5,787 nucleotides of DNA, taken from NCBI GenBank assembly GCA_017646885.1, contig JAGCLR010000300.1, positions 1 to 5,787 of the forward strand, read 5' to 3'. Below are positions 1-5,352 of this stretch, in pieces (position 1 is the first letter of the stretch; each line of letters begins with the position of its first letter). The stretch comes from Methanobrevibacter sp. GTDB taxonomy: Archaea > Methanobacteriota > Methanobacteria > Methanobacteriales > Methanobacteriaceae. Made by a program: the position numbers and the translations under genes. The notes beneath the pieces were generated by a model. The model was given only the letters and a program-made list of their open reading frames with translations. It searched no databases and was not told where the DNA came from.

Positions 1-491
1 ATCAGGACAAACAATTGAACCAGCACATCTGAAAAATGCCTTATGAACCTTATGGCATAATTGAATATGTAAGTTAAGGCTTCATGCACTCCGCTAGTCA
101 ATAGCCCTAAGTAAGGTTTAATAAATCCTTGAAGTTCCACAGGCAATGCTTGGACAAATGTGTTAAAAGCCAAATTCAAATCAATTCCTGAACTTACAGA
201 AAGATTATGGGAAGCGAAAAACATATCCGCAAAAACTGCTGTTTCCCAAAATACGTATATGAACAATAGTATCAATGGAATGATTACCACTATTATCGCC
301 AGAAATATTGAAATTGAAGTGAACTTGATTTTTGATTGAATCCTATTGGCAACTGGTGTGATACCATAAGCAATCATTGCACCAAGCAAAATCATATTCA
401 ATACAGGCATGACTGTAAATAATGACAATAATAAGAAAATTATTATAATCACTATATGCAGGCCATATTTGCTTTCACTAAGATTAAACAT
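1..491 (-). CDS. AI-2E/PerM-family membrane protein, N-terminal part (3' end outside window)
   Basis: The 163 visible residues begin MFNLSESKYG and form a hydrophobic, helix-rich protein. Residues about 12-30 (HIVIIIIFLLLSLFTVMP) are one membrane segment. Residues about 31-46 (NMILLGAMIAYGITPVANRI) follow in the arrangement typical of the first helices of the AI-2E transporter (PerM, formerly UPF0118) family. Residues about 60-82 form a third membrane segment, followed by an amphipathic, probably extracytoplasmic region. Family members usually have about 330-370 residues, so roughly half is missing beyond position 1. The ATG at 491-489 is the only start codon in this frame downstream of an in-frame stop at 548-546. 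There is no clear Shine-Dalgarno, but a TATA-like box lies about 26-37 bp upstream. The gene follows pyrK by 63 bp on the same strand. Family members are polytopic permeases with varied or unknown substrates, so transport of autoinducer-2 should not be assumed. Confidence 0.8.
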   Translation of the reverse strand, partial: MFNLSESKYGLHIVIIIIFLLLSLFTVMPVLNMILLGAMIAYGITPVANRIQSKIKFTSISIFLAIIVVIIPLILLFIYVFWETAVFADMFFASHNLSVSSGIDLNLAFNTFVQALPVELQGFIKPYLGLLTSGVHEALTYIFNYAIRFIRHFSDVLVQLFVL

Positions 492-516
492 GTTATCATT
501 AAATAAATTATTGTAA

Positions 517-528
517 TATTTTTTTAAA
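517..528 (-). promoter_or_regulatory. Putative TATA box for the AI-2E-family gene
   Basis: Read on the minus strand the site is TTTAAAAAAATA, close to the archaeal TATA consensus. Initiation about 25 bp downstream would fall near 495-498, leaving a leader of only a few bases before the ATG at 491. That agrees with the absence of a ribosome binding site. The surrounding DNA is AT-rich, so the match alone is weak evidence. Read-through from pyrK across the 63-bp gap is equally possible. Confidence 0.35.
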
Positions 529-554
529 TTAATAATATTGAAACGTTAATTGAT

Positions 555-1364
555 TTAGAAATACTCTTTCATTCCAGATGCAGTTCTATGGAATTTACCG
601 AACTCAACGATTTCAGAAACCTGATCTGATGAGAAAACAGGTCCTTCAGCACATATTCTCCAACCTGTATTGTCTACACAGCATTGACCGCAAACACCTA
701 TAGCACATTTCATATAACGTTCCATAGAGTATTCCCCTTCAATCATATGAGCTTCCAAACTGCCGTATAATGGTCTCATCATAACTTCAGGACCGCATAC
801 TACAGCCCAATCGTATTCCTTGTGTTCAATCAATTGCAATACCCTATGAGTTGCAAATCCTTTGAAACCGCATGATCCATCATCAGTGCAAGTGTAGATC
901 TTTGCACCTTTTTCCTTTAATCTCTCATCAAACAAGAGTTCATCCTTGGTTTGTGCAGCACAAACGACATCCACTTGAGCCTTATTTTTCAATGCAGCTT
1001 CAGTGAATGATGCTATAGGAGCCATTCCAACTCCTCCACCAATAGCTAAAACTCTCATACCTTTTAAATCAGTGTCAAAGCCATTTCCATATGGTCCTCT
1101 AAGACCTAACTTGTCACCTTCCTTTAATGTATGCAAGTCTTCAGTAAACTCTCCAACCTTTTTAACTGTTATTCCAAGTTCACCCTTACCGACATCGATG
1201 TAGGAAATGGACATTGGCTTTTCATCCTTGAAATTCCACACCATGACAAACTGTCCTGGAGAAGGAATGTTTTCACCAACCATAGTCCAATCAAAAATAA
1301 AAGTCTTGATTGTAGGAGTCTCTTCTATAATCTTTTTTATCTCTATAACTTGAGGTACATTCAT
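555..1364 (-). CDS. pyrK: Dihydroorotate dehydrogenase B, electron-transfer subunit PyrK
   Basis: PyrK passes electrons from the FMN of PyrD through a [2Fe-2S] cluster and FAD to NAD+, in the cytoplasmic PyrD2-PyrK2 enzyme of pyrimidine synthesis. The 269-residue protein (numbered from the ATG at 1364) has the ferredoxin-reductase fold. A flavin-binding KPMSIS segment is at 49-54 and GPYG at 90-93. The nucleotide-binding glycine motif GGGVGMAP is at 109-116. A C-terminal cluster-binding region has Cys220, Cys225, Cys228 and Cys238 (C-x4-C-x2-C-x9-C), with an extra Cys229 beside it. This cysteine pattern separates PyrK from plain ferredoxin reductases. Related gamma subunits of hydrogenases share the fold, but the position 17 bp downstream of pyrD settles the assignment. 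A GTG at 1376 would add four residues, but it lies partly within the Shine-Dalgarno of the ATG, so the ATG is preferred. Confidence 0.93.
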   Translation of the reverse strand: MNVPQVIEIKKIIEETPTIKTFIFDWTMVGENIPSPGQFVMVWNFKDEKPMSISYIDVGKGELGITVKKVGEFTEDLHTLKEGDKLGLRGPYGNGFDTDLKGMRVLAIGGGVGMAPIASFTEAALKNKAQVDVVCAAQTKDELLFDERLKEKGAKIYTCTDDGSCGFKGFATHRVLQLIEHKEYDWAVVCGPEVMMRPLYGSLEAHMIEGEYSMERYMKCAIGVCGQCCVDNTGWRICAEGPVFSSDQVSEIVEFGKFHRTASGMKEYF

Positions 1365-1367
1365 TCT

Positions 1368-1374
1368 ATCACCC
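1368..1374 (-). promoter_or_regulatory. Ribosome binding site that fixes the pyrK start
   Basis: On the minus strand the bases before the ATG at 1364 read GGGTGATAGA. GGTGAT is complementary to the 3' end of archaeal 16S rRNA (anti-Shine-Dalgarno ATCACCTCC) and sits 3 bases from the ATG. The upstream in-frame GTG at 1376 has no such site and abuts this one, so using it would place the ribosome site inside the coding sequence. Confidence 0.75.
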
Positions 1375-1381
1375 ACTAAAA

Positions 1382-2293
1382 CTATGGCTCCTTATGAGCA
1401 AAGCCCACCATATCTTCAATTGAATCAAATTCACTTTCCTCTATAAACTCTTCCAAATCGCTTGTAATCCTTCCAAATATTTCAGGACCTTCATACATTA
1501 TTGAAGTTCCAATTTGAACAGCACTTGCACCAGCATAGAGGAACTCTATTACATCAGCATAATTGCGTATTCCACCAACACCAACAATTGGAATGTCTGT
1601 TGCAGCAAATGCATCATAAACGCAACGGACAGCTATTGGCTTAATTGCAGGTCCGCTCATTCCACCGAACTTGTTTGCGAGTATTGGATTTCCAGTTACA
1701 ATATCAATTTTCATTCCAGGACCTAAGGAATTGATCAATGTCAATCCATCCGCTCCAGCTTCTTCTGCTGCAACTGCAATTTCTGAAATGTCAGTTACAT
1801 TTGGAGTCAATTTTGCAAGAATAGGCACATCAACTGCATCACTGACTGCCTTTACGACATTTTTGGTTAATTCCGGATTTTGCCCGATGGAAGCTCCATA
1901 ACCTTCCATTGCATGAGGACAGGATACATTCAATTCAATCATGTCCACTAAATCCTCTACCTTTCCTGCAACATATGCAAACTCCTCTGGAGTTGCACCA
2001 TAAATTGAAGCGATTGATTTGCCCTTTATGCGGTCAACCTTTTCCAATTCATCGATGAAAGCTTCAACTCCTGGACTTGAAAGCCCAATAGCATTAATGA
2101 TTCCTCCTTCTACAGCAACTGTAGTTGGATTTTTATAACCGTCATTAGGTTCCTTTGAAAATGATTTGGATACAACTGCACCAGCACCAGATTTTAAGAT
2201 CCAATTCAGGGAAGATGCATGGCTTCCCAATACACCTGCAGCAAGCATCAATGGATTCTTTAACCTGACACCACATAATTTAGTTTTTAACAT
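1382..2293 (-). CDS. pyrD: Dihydroorotate dehydrogenase B (NAD+), catalytic subunit PyrD
   Basis: PyrD oxidises dihydroorotate to orotate, the fourth step of UMP synthesis, using FMN in a TIM-barrel. The protein has 303 residues, the usual length for the soluble class 1 enzyme, with no membrane-anchoring N-terminal extension. Visible motifs are NPLMLAAGVLG (13-23), VVSKSFSKEP with Lys43 (40-49), NVSCPH (122-127), LAKLTPN with the FMN-contacting Lys161 (159-165), GGMSGPAIKP (210-219), GVGGI (238-242) and AGASAVQIGT (254-263, flavin phosphate site). Cys125 in NVSCPH is the catalytic base position: class 1 enzymes have Cys here and class 2 have Ser. Together with the adjacent pyrK this identifies the NAD-linked 1B type. 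The ATG at 2293 follows a strong GGAGGT five bases upstream. pyrK begins 17 bp after the stop, so the two are almost certainly one transcript. Confidence 0.96.
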   Translation of the reverse strand: MLKTKLCGVRLKNPLMLAAGVLGSHASSLNWILKSGAGAVVSKSFSKEPNDGYKNPTTVAVEGGIINAIGLSSPGVEAFIDELEKVDRIKGKSIASIYGATPEEFAYVAGKVEDLVDMIELNVSCPHAMEGYGASIGQNPELTKNVVKAVSDAVDVPILAKLTPNVTDISEIAVAAEEAGADGLTLINSLGPGMKIDIVTGNPILANKFGGMSGPAIKPIAVRCVYDAFAATDIPIVGVGGIRNYADVIEFLYAGASAVQIGTSIMYEGPEIFGRITSDLEEFIEESEFDSIEDMVGFAHKEP

Positions 2294-2298
2294 GAATA

Positions 2299-2304
2299 AC
2301 CTCC
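2299..2304 (-). promoter_or_regulatory. Shine-Dalgarno of pyrD
   Basis: GGAGGT on the minus strand, five bases before the ATG at 2293. It is a full-strength archaeal ribosome binding site and confirms the pyrD start. It contrasts with nop5 on the other side of the same intergenic region, which has none. Confidence 0.85.
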
Positions 2305-2346
2305 AATAAAAACATGAACTTTGATAAGTATAATAATTCTCAATAA

Positions 2347-2354
2347 TATTTAAA
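2347..2354 (-). promoter_or_regulatory. Putative TATA box of pyrDK
   Basis: TTTAAATA on the minus strand matches the archaeal TATA box. Initiation about 25 bp downstream, near 2323-2326, would give a leader of about 30 bases that includes the GGAGGT site. Other AT-only stretches lie further upstream (to about 2380), so the exact box is uncertain. The spacing makes this one the best choice. Confidence 0.5.
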
Positions 2355-2425
2355 TAATATAATATAATTTTATACTATTTTAATATATGGAAACTATATG
2401 ATATATAATTATTTAGTTTTCGAGT

Positions 2426-2443
2426 GGAAATTTAAGGAAATTT
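2426..2443. repeat. Two GGAAATTT direct repeats, one helical turn apart
   Basis: GGAAATTT occurs at 2426-2433 and 2436-2443, ten base pairs start to start. The second copy is also part of the palindrome GAAATTTC (2437-2444). The pair lies in the divergent pyrD-nop5 region, about 45-60 bp upstream of the nop5 TATA box and 70-100 bp from that of pyrD. The phase would suit a dimeric DNA-binding protein, but no regulator is identified and this DNA is very AT-rich. Confidence 0.35.
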
Positions 2444-2487
2444 CATTAAAATTTATCAAAAACTTGTAAAAATTATCTAAAATAATG

Positions 2488-2499
2488 TAAAATATATTA
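2488..2499 (+). promoter_or_regulatory. Putative TATA box of nop5, giving a near-leaderless transcript
   Basis: TAAAATATATTA is centred near 2494-2495. Archaeal initiation about 26 bp downstream would fall at about 2520-2522, next to the nop5 ATG at 2523. The bases before the ATG (TAAAATAAGATT) have no Shine-Dalgarno, so leaderless translation is the simplest reading. Confidence 0.5.
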
Positions 2500-2522
2500 G
2501 ATAAAAAAATTAAAATAAGATT

Positions 2523-3752
2523 ATGGAATTTTATATAACACAATGTATTGCAGGATTTATTGCATTTGATGAAGATCTTCAAATAGCTGATTATAAGCTT
2601 TTTACAGAAGATGAAGTGGTTTCAAATCTCATTAAGATAGAGGAAAATGAGATTTTAGACGAAGAGATTGAACTCATCAATGGAATAAAATTGGATTCAA
2701 AGGATGAGGATAAGATCATTATAGAAACCACCAAAAGGAAATCCCAATACAAGGAACTTGAAAATTATGAAAATATTGAAGTGAAAACTCCAAATAAAGG
2801 TGGAGAACACTTAAGAAGCAATATTGATAACATATTAGAGGAAATAGGATTTTCAAAAAGTCAAGATGAAATCATTCAGATTTATGAAAAATTAGCTATC
2901 TACAAAATCAAAAAGTCTTCACAGGAAGAGGACAAACTCTTAATTCAAGCAATAAACTCTGTAGATGACATTGATGAATCAATCAGCAAATTAGTTGAGC
3001 GTATTCGTGACTGGTACACAATCTATTTCCCAGAAATGGATACAATTAGCAGTAATGAAACCTACATAAAGCTAATCGCTGAAAGTGAAAATAGGGAGGA
3101 CATCCTCGAAAACTATATGGAGCATTTCAGTGAAGAGATTGAGGAAAGCACTGGTGCTGACATTGAAGAGGATGACTTATTGATGTTGAAGAGTTTTGCA
3201 GAGTCCATCTATTCACTTCAAAAGTCAAGGAAAGAACTTGAAACTTATATCGATACTAAAATGGAAGCCATTGCCCCTAACTTAAGAGACTTATTGGGAT
3301 CCACATTAGGTGCCAAATTAATTGCACACATTGGAAGCATAAAGAGATTAGCAACTTATCCTGCAAGTGTTATTCAGATAATGGGTGCTGAAAAGGCAAT
3401 TTTCAGACATTTAAAAACTGGAGAACGTCCTCCAAAACATGGATTGATATTCCAACACCCAAGTGTACGTGGAGCTAAATGGTGGAACAGGGGAAAAATA
3501 GCCAGAAACTTAGCATTGAAGATTACCCTTGCTGTAAGAAAGGATGTGTTCTCTGGAGAGTATGATCCAAGCATTGCAGAGGATTACCTTAAGAAAGTTG
3601 AGCAAATAGAAAAGGAAAATCCATTCCCTAAAAAGACAAGCCAAAAGAGAGCAAAGGAAAGAAAAGCAGAAAAGGACAAAGGGAAAGGAAAAAGCAAGAA
3701 ATACAAAGGAAGCAAGAAAAACAAGAAGAATAAAAAGAAAAGAAGAAAATAG
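2523..3752 (+). CDS. nop5: Nop5 (Nop56/58-like), core scaffold of the box C/D RNP
   Basis: Nop5 dimerises through a coiled coil, binds the L7Ae-box C/D guide RNA complex through its NOP domain, and holds fibrillarin with its N-terminal domain, so that rRNA and tRNA are 2'-O-methylated. The protein has 409 residues. The N-terminal fibrillarin-binding domain spans about 1-115 (opening MEFYITQCIAGFIAFDED). The coiled-coil region spans about 118-250 and includes VERIRDWYTIYFPEM (158-172). The NOP domain spans about 250-365 and contains MGAEKAIFRHLKTG (287-300) and PPKHGLIFQHPSV (303-315), the family signature. Residues 370-409 are a low-complexity basic tail with 20 Lys and 4 Arg in 40 residues. 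The ATG is the first start after an in-frame stop at 2511-2513. flpA follows 64 bp downstream on the same strand, the usual archaeal order. Confidence 0.96.
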   Translation: MEFYITQCIAGFIAFDEDLQIADYKLFTEDEVVSNLIKIEENEILDEEIELINGIKLDSKDEDKIIIETTKRKSQYKELENYENIEVKTPNKGGEHLRSNIDNILEEIGFSKSQDEIIQIYEKLAIYKIKKSSQEEDKLLIQAINSVDDIDESISKLVERIRDWYTIYFPEMDTISSNETYIKLIAESENREDILENYMEHFSEEIEESTGADIEEDDLLMLKSFAESIYSLQKSRKELETYIDTKMEAIAPNLRDLLGSTLGAKLIAHIGSIKRLATYPASVIQIMGAEKAIFRHLKTGERPPKHGLIFQHPSVRGAKWWNRGKIARNLALKITLAVRKDVFSGEYDPSIAEDYLKKVEQIEKENPFPKKTSQKRAKERKAEKDKGKGKSKKYKGSKKNKKNKKKRRK

Positions 3753-3753
3753 G

Positions 3754-3763
3754 CACAATTGTG
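3754..3763. repeat. Perfect 10-bp palindrome between nop5 and flpA
   Basis: CACAATTGTG begins two bases after the nop5 stop codon in the 64-bp gap before flpA. It is richer in G+C than the DNA around it. It may be a protein-binding site or chance; nothing else in the gap supports a specific role. Confidence 0.3.
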
Positions 3764-3816
3764 ACAGAACCTGTATATTTTCTAATGAGATTTAATTATA
3801 CTAAAGATGTGAAAAA

Positions 3817-4461
3817 ATGAACATATTTTACAAAGATGGTGAAATAGCTACCAAAAACTTAAGTCCTGGGATTAGAGTCTATGATGAAAGACTTATCCAA
3901 GATGGGGAAGAGGAGTACAGAATCTGGAATCCAAGAAGATCCAAATTAGCTGCCGCATTATTGAATGGATTGGAAGGGCTTGACTTGAACAATGATTCTA
4001 AAGTATTATACTTAGGCGCTTCAACAGGAACAACTGTTTCACACATTTCTGACATTTGCGATGAGGGTTTGATCTATGCTGTAGAATTCTCACCTGTCAG
4101 CATGAAAAAATTAGTCAGATTATCCCAAAAGAGAAACAATATAATGCCACTCCTTGCAGATGCAACCAAACCGAAATATTACCTAAATAAAGTTGGAAAG
4201 GTGGACTTGGTTTACTGCGATGTGGCACAGGAAAAACAGAGCGAACTCTTTATGGATAATATGGATTTATTCCTAAAGGAAGATGGACAAGGGCTCATTA
4301 CCATAAAAGCAAGAAGCATTGATGTTATTCAAAAGCCTAAAAAAATATTCAAGGATGAAGCTAAAAAAATAAAAGAGAATGGTTATTCCATTTTGGAAAA
4401 GATTAAATTAGAACCTTATGAAAAGGACCATATAGCTTTTCTTGTGGAGAAATCTTTTTAA
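3817..4461 (+). CDS. flpA: Fibrillarin-like rRNA/tRNA 2'-O-methyltransferase
   Basis: FlpA is the catalytic subunit of the box C/D RNP and transfers a methyl group from S-adenosylmethionine to the ribose 2'-OH of the target that the guide RNA pairs with. The 214-residue protein is slightly short for archaeal fibrillarins (about 225-230). The N-terminal segment includes GIRVYDERL (18-26) and YRIWNPRRSKLAAAL (34-48). The Rossmann-type SAM site is VLYLGASTGTTVSHISDI (63-80), followed by YAVEFSP (87-93) and LLADATKP (112-119). The K-D-K-H residues of fibrillarin-type methyltransferases are best matched by Lys43, Asp135 (CDVAQ), Lys164 (TIKARSID) and His205 (KDHI). The ATG is the first start after an in-frame stop at 3802-3804 and is preceded by a weak GTGA-type site. 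It is probably co-transcribed with nop5; a possible TATA-like TGTATATTT near 3772-3780 could give a second, internal start. Confidence 0.96.
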   Translation: MNIFYKDGEIATKNLSPGIRVYDERLIQDGEEEYRIWNPRRSKLAAALLNGLEGLDLNNDSKVLYLGASTGTTVSHISDICDEGLIYAVEFSPVSMKKLVRLSQKRNNIMPLLADATKPKYYLNKVGKVDLVYCDVAQEKQSELFMDNMDLFLKEDGQGLITIKARSIDVIQKPKKIFKDEAKKIKENGYSILEKIKLEPYEKDHIAFLVEKSF

Positions 4462-4476
4462 AAGAACATACATTCA

Positions 4477-4503
4477 TTTTTGAAAAAAATCATTTTTCAA
4501 AAA
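4477..4503. terminator. 11-bp inverted repeat after flpA, possible terminator
   Basis: TTTTTGAAAAA (4477-4487) and TTTTTCAAAAA (4493-4503) are perfect reverse complements with a 5-base loop, starting 15 bases after the flpA stop. The T runs in each arm would give U tracts in the RNA, which archaeal RNA polymerase uses as termination signals. A copy of CATACAT lies on each side (4467-4473 and 4505-4511). No long T tract follows on the plus strand, so the terminator role is tentative. Confidence 0.45.
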
Positions 4504-4519
4504 CCATACATAACTGCTA

Positions 4520-4558
4520 TTTTAATTCAAAACCACCATTTTGATATTGAAATTAAAA
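4520..4558. repeat. Nested imperfect inverted repeat
   Basis: The outer arms are TTTTAATT (4520-4527) and AATTAAAA (4551-4558). The inner arms are CAAAA (4528-4532) and TTTTG (4539-4543) around the loop CCACCA. The seven bases 4544-4550 are unpaired. It could be the last structured part of the flpA transcript, or chance in AT-rich DNA. Confidence 0.25.
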
Positions 4559-4643
4559 AACAAAAATTTAGCTTTTCATATAATTCTTTTTATCAAATAA
4601 TATGTAGAATCATCAAAAAAATAAAGCATATATTTTTTATAAA

Positions 4644-4675
4644 GATATTTTAAGAAATTTAAAGGATAAAATATC
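4644..4675. repeat. 9-bp perfect inverted repeat with 14-base loop
   Basis: GATATTTTA (4644-4652) and TAAAATATC (4667-4675) are exact reverse complements. The loop begins AGAAATTTAAAGG, and AATTTAAAG recurs at 4677-4685. No gene end lies nearby to make it an obvious terminator. Confidence 0.35.
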
Positions 4676-4708
4676 AATTTAAAGCTCTAAAAATCCTTAT
4701 TTTATAAG

Positions 4709-4748
4709 TATTACTTTTATCAAAAAATTTGATTTCAAAAGAGTAATA
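4709..4748. repeat. Composite hairpin containing one AGTATTACT copy
   Basis: The outer arms TATTAC plus TTTT (4709-4718) match AAAA (4737-4740) and GTAATA (4743-4748) with small bulges. The inner arms ATCAAA (4719-4724) and TTTGAT (4728-4733) enclose AAA. In total about 16 pairs can form. Confidence 0.35.
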
Positions 4749-4923
4749 TACATTAGATTTTTTAAAAAAAATAGATTAAAATTTACTGAAAATCAGAAAT
4801 AAAACTAATTCAATTTTAAAAATTAATCTAAGAATAATTTAACATAATTATTAGTAATTTCAAGAAGAAATACGAATTTAGTATAACTACGAACAATCTC
4901 AAAAAAGTATTACTACTGAAAGC

Positions 4924-4935
4924 TTTTTATATAAG
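4924..4935 (+). promoter_or_regulatory. Putative TATA box of an orphan transcript
   Basis: TTTTTATATAAG (4924-4935), preceded by GAAAGC, resembles an archaeal BRE-TATA pair. It predicts initiation near 4955-4960. It points away from flpA's end into the gene-free region, with no protein gene downstream on the plus strand, so it would serve the structured islet that follows. Confidence 0.45.
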
Positions 4936-4956
4936 AATATCACAAATATATATTTG

Positions 4957-5056
4957 CTAATGCAATAAAAAAAGAGTTCATAAAAATATCCTCTAGGTTA
5001 ATTCACTCATAAAAAACACTCCATAATTAAATAACTTAGAGGATTGAACTTTTTTT
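4957..5056 (+). ncRNA. Candidate small structured RNA of unknown family
   Basis: No known RNA family is recognised. An outer helix pairs 4969-4980 (AAAAAGAGTTCA) with 5045-5056 (TGAACT then six T), with one G-U pair. A seven-base bulge (4981-4987) follows. An inner 13-bp helix pairs ATCCTCTAGGTTA (4988-5000) with TAACTTAGAGGAT (5032-5044), again with one G-U pair. The two helices abut directly on the 3' side, so they could stack. The 31-base apical loop carries CACTC twice (5004-5008, 5017-5021). The transcript would end at a T run, a natural archaeal terminator. In this low-G+C setting the islet (about 23% G+C) stands out as structured archaeal RNAs usually do. The 5' end is inferred from the TATA box. 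The repeat is nearly symmetric, so minus-strand transcription, a bidirectional terminator, or a relic of a mobile element remain possible. Confidence 0.4.
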
Positions 5057-5088
5057 GCAAAATAAACTATTTTTAACTCTTTTTTAAC

Positions 5089-5106
5089 AAATTTTTATAA
5101 AAATTT
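5089..5106. repeat. 18-bp perfect AT-only palindrome
   Basis: AAATTTTTA followed directly by TAAAAATTT. It contains only A and T in a region near 12% G+C, so chance is a fair explanation. On the minus strand it could also act as a TATA-like element. Confidence 0.25.
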
Positions 5107-5124
5107 TAAAAAATATTTCTAATT

Positions 5125-5149
5125 TTTCTTTATTTTCAAAAATAAGAAA
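5125..5149. repeat. 11-bp inverted repeat with one bulge
   Basis: TTTCTTTATTTT (5125-5136) pairs with AAAATAAGAAA (5139-5149), with one extra T and a two-base loop. It lies about 70 bases after the candidate RNA's T run and has no gene end beside it. Confidence 0.3.
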
Positions 5150-5352
5150 GAACTACTAATTTTTACAAAAAAGTAATACTTTTTTTAATTATTATCTAAA
5201 TAAGGGCAAAAATTAAGTATTAATAAAACTAAAAGAAAATATTTAAAATTTTTTTAGGAAAATAAGGAAAAATATAAGAAAAAAATTATATAACGAACAA
5301 AAAAATTATGAGAATTTGATCATATTAAAGTAAGAATTGAAAATTAAAAAAT

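Larger units (their letters stand above)
4707..5180. repeat. Dispersed near-palindromic motif AGTATTACT (three exact copies)
   Basis: Exact copies are at 4707-4715 and 4906-4914 (plus) and 5172-5180 (as the reverse complement AGTAATACT). One-mismatch AGTATAACT is at 4880-4888. The third copy is the core of the perfect inverted repeat AAAAAAGTAATACTTTTTT (5167-5185). The 4880 and 4906 copies extend to AGTATWACTAC, forming two direct repeats 26 bp apart that end 10 bases before a TATA box. Such an arrangement is operator-like, but no regulator is known. Confidence 0.4.

Noticed and set aside
1003..1726. Open frames on the plus strand across pyrK and pyrD (1003-1203, 1131-1379, 1514-1726, 1671-1901)
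   Set aside because: They lie antisense to well-supported genes, have no recognisable domain and no ribosome site, and are explained by the composition of the real genes.
3374..3758. Minus-strand frames antisense to the end of nop5
   Set aside because: The apparent hydrophobic, Phe/Leu-rich protein is simply the complement of the Lys-rich tail codons of Nop5.
3791..3800. TTTAATTATA as the flpA TATA box
   Set aside because: It is too close to the ATG: initiation about 26 bp downstream would fall inside the coding sequence.
4561..4920. Box C/D guide RNA, suggested by TTGATGA on the minus strand near 4608-4615 and CTGA at 4786 and 4916 on the plus strand
   Set aside because: The C-like and D-like boxes are on different strands or wrongly spaced, and no C'/D' pair is seen.
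4991..5024. Tiny minus-strand frame encoding MSELT after a GGAGTG-like site inside the candidate RNA
   Set aside because: Five codons within one arm and loop of a strong inverted repeat; no support beyond a chance ribosome-site match.
5089..5106. 18-bp AATTTTTATAAAAATT-type palindrome as a specific binding site
   Set aside because: It is made only of A and T in DNA near 88% A+T, so such palindromes are expected by chance; listed as a repeat only.
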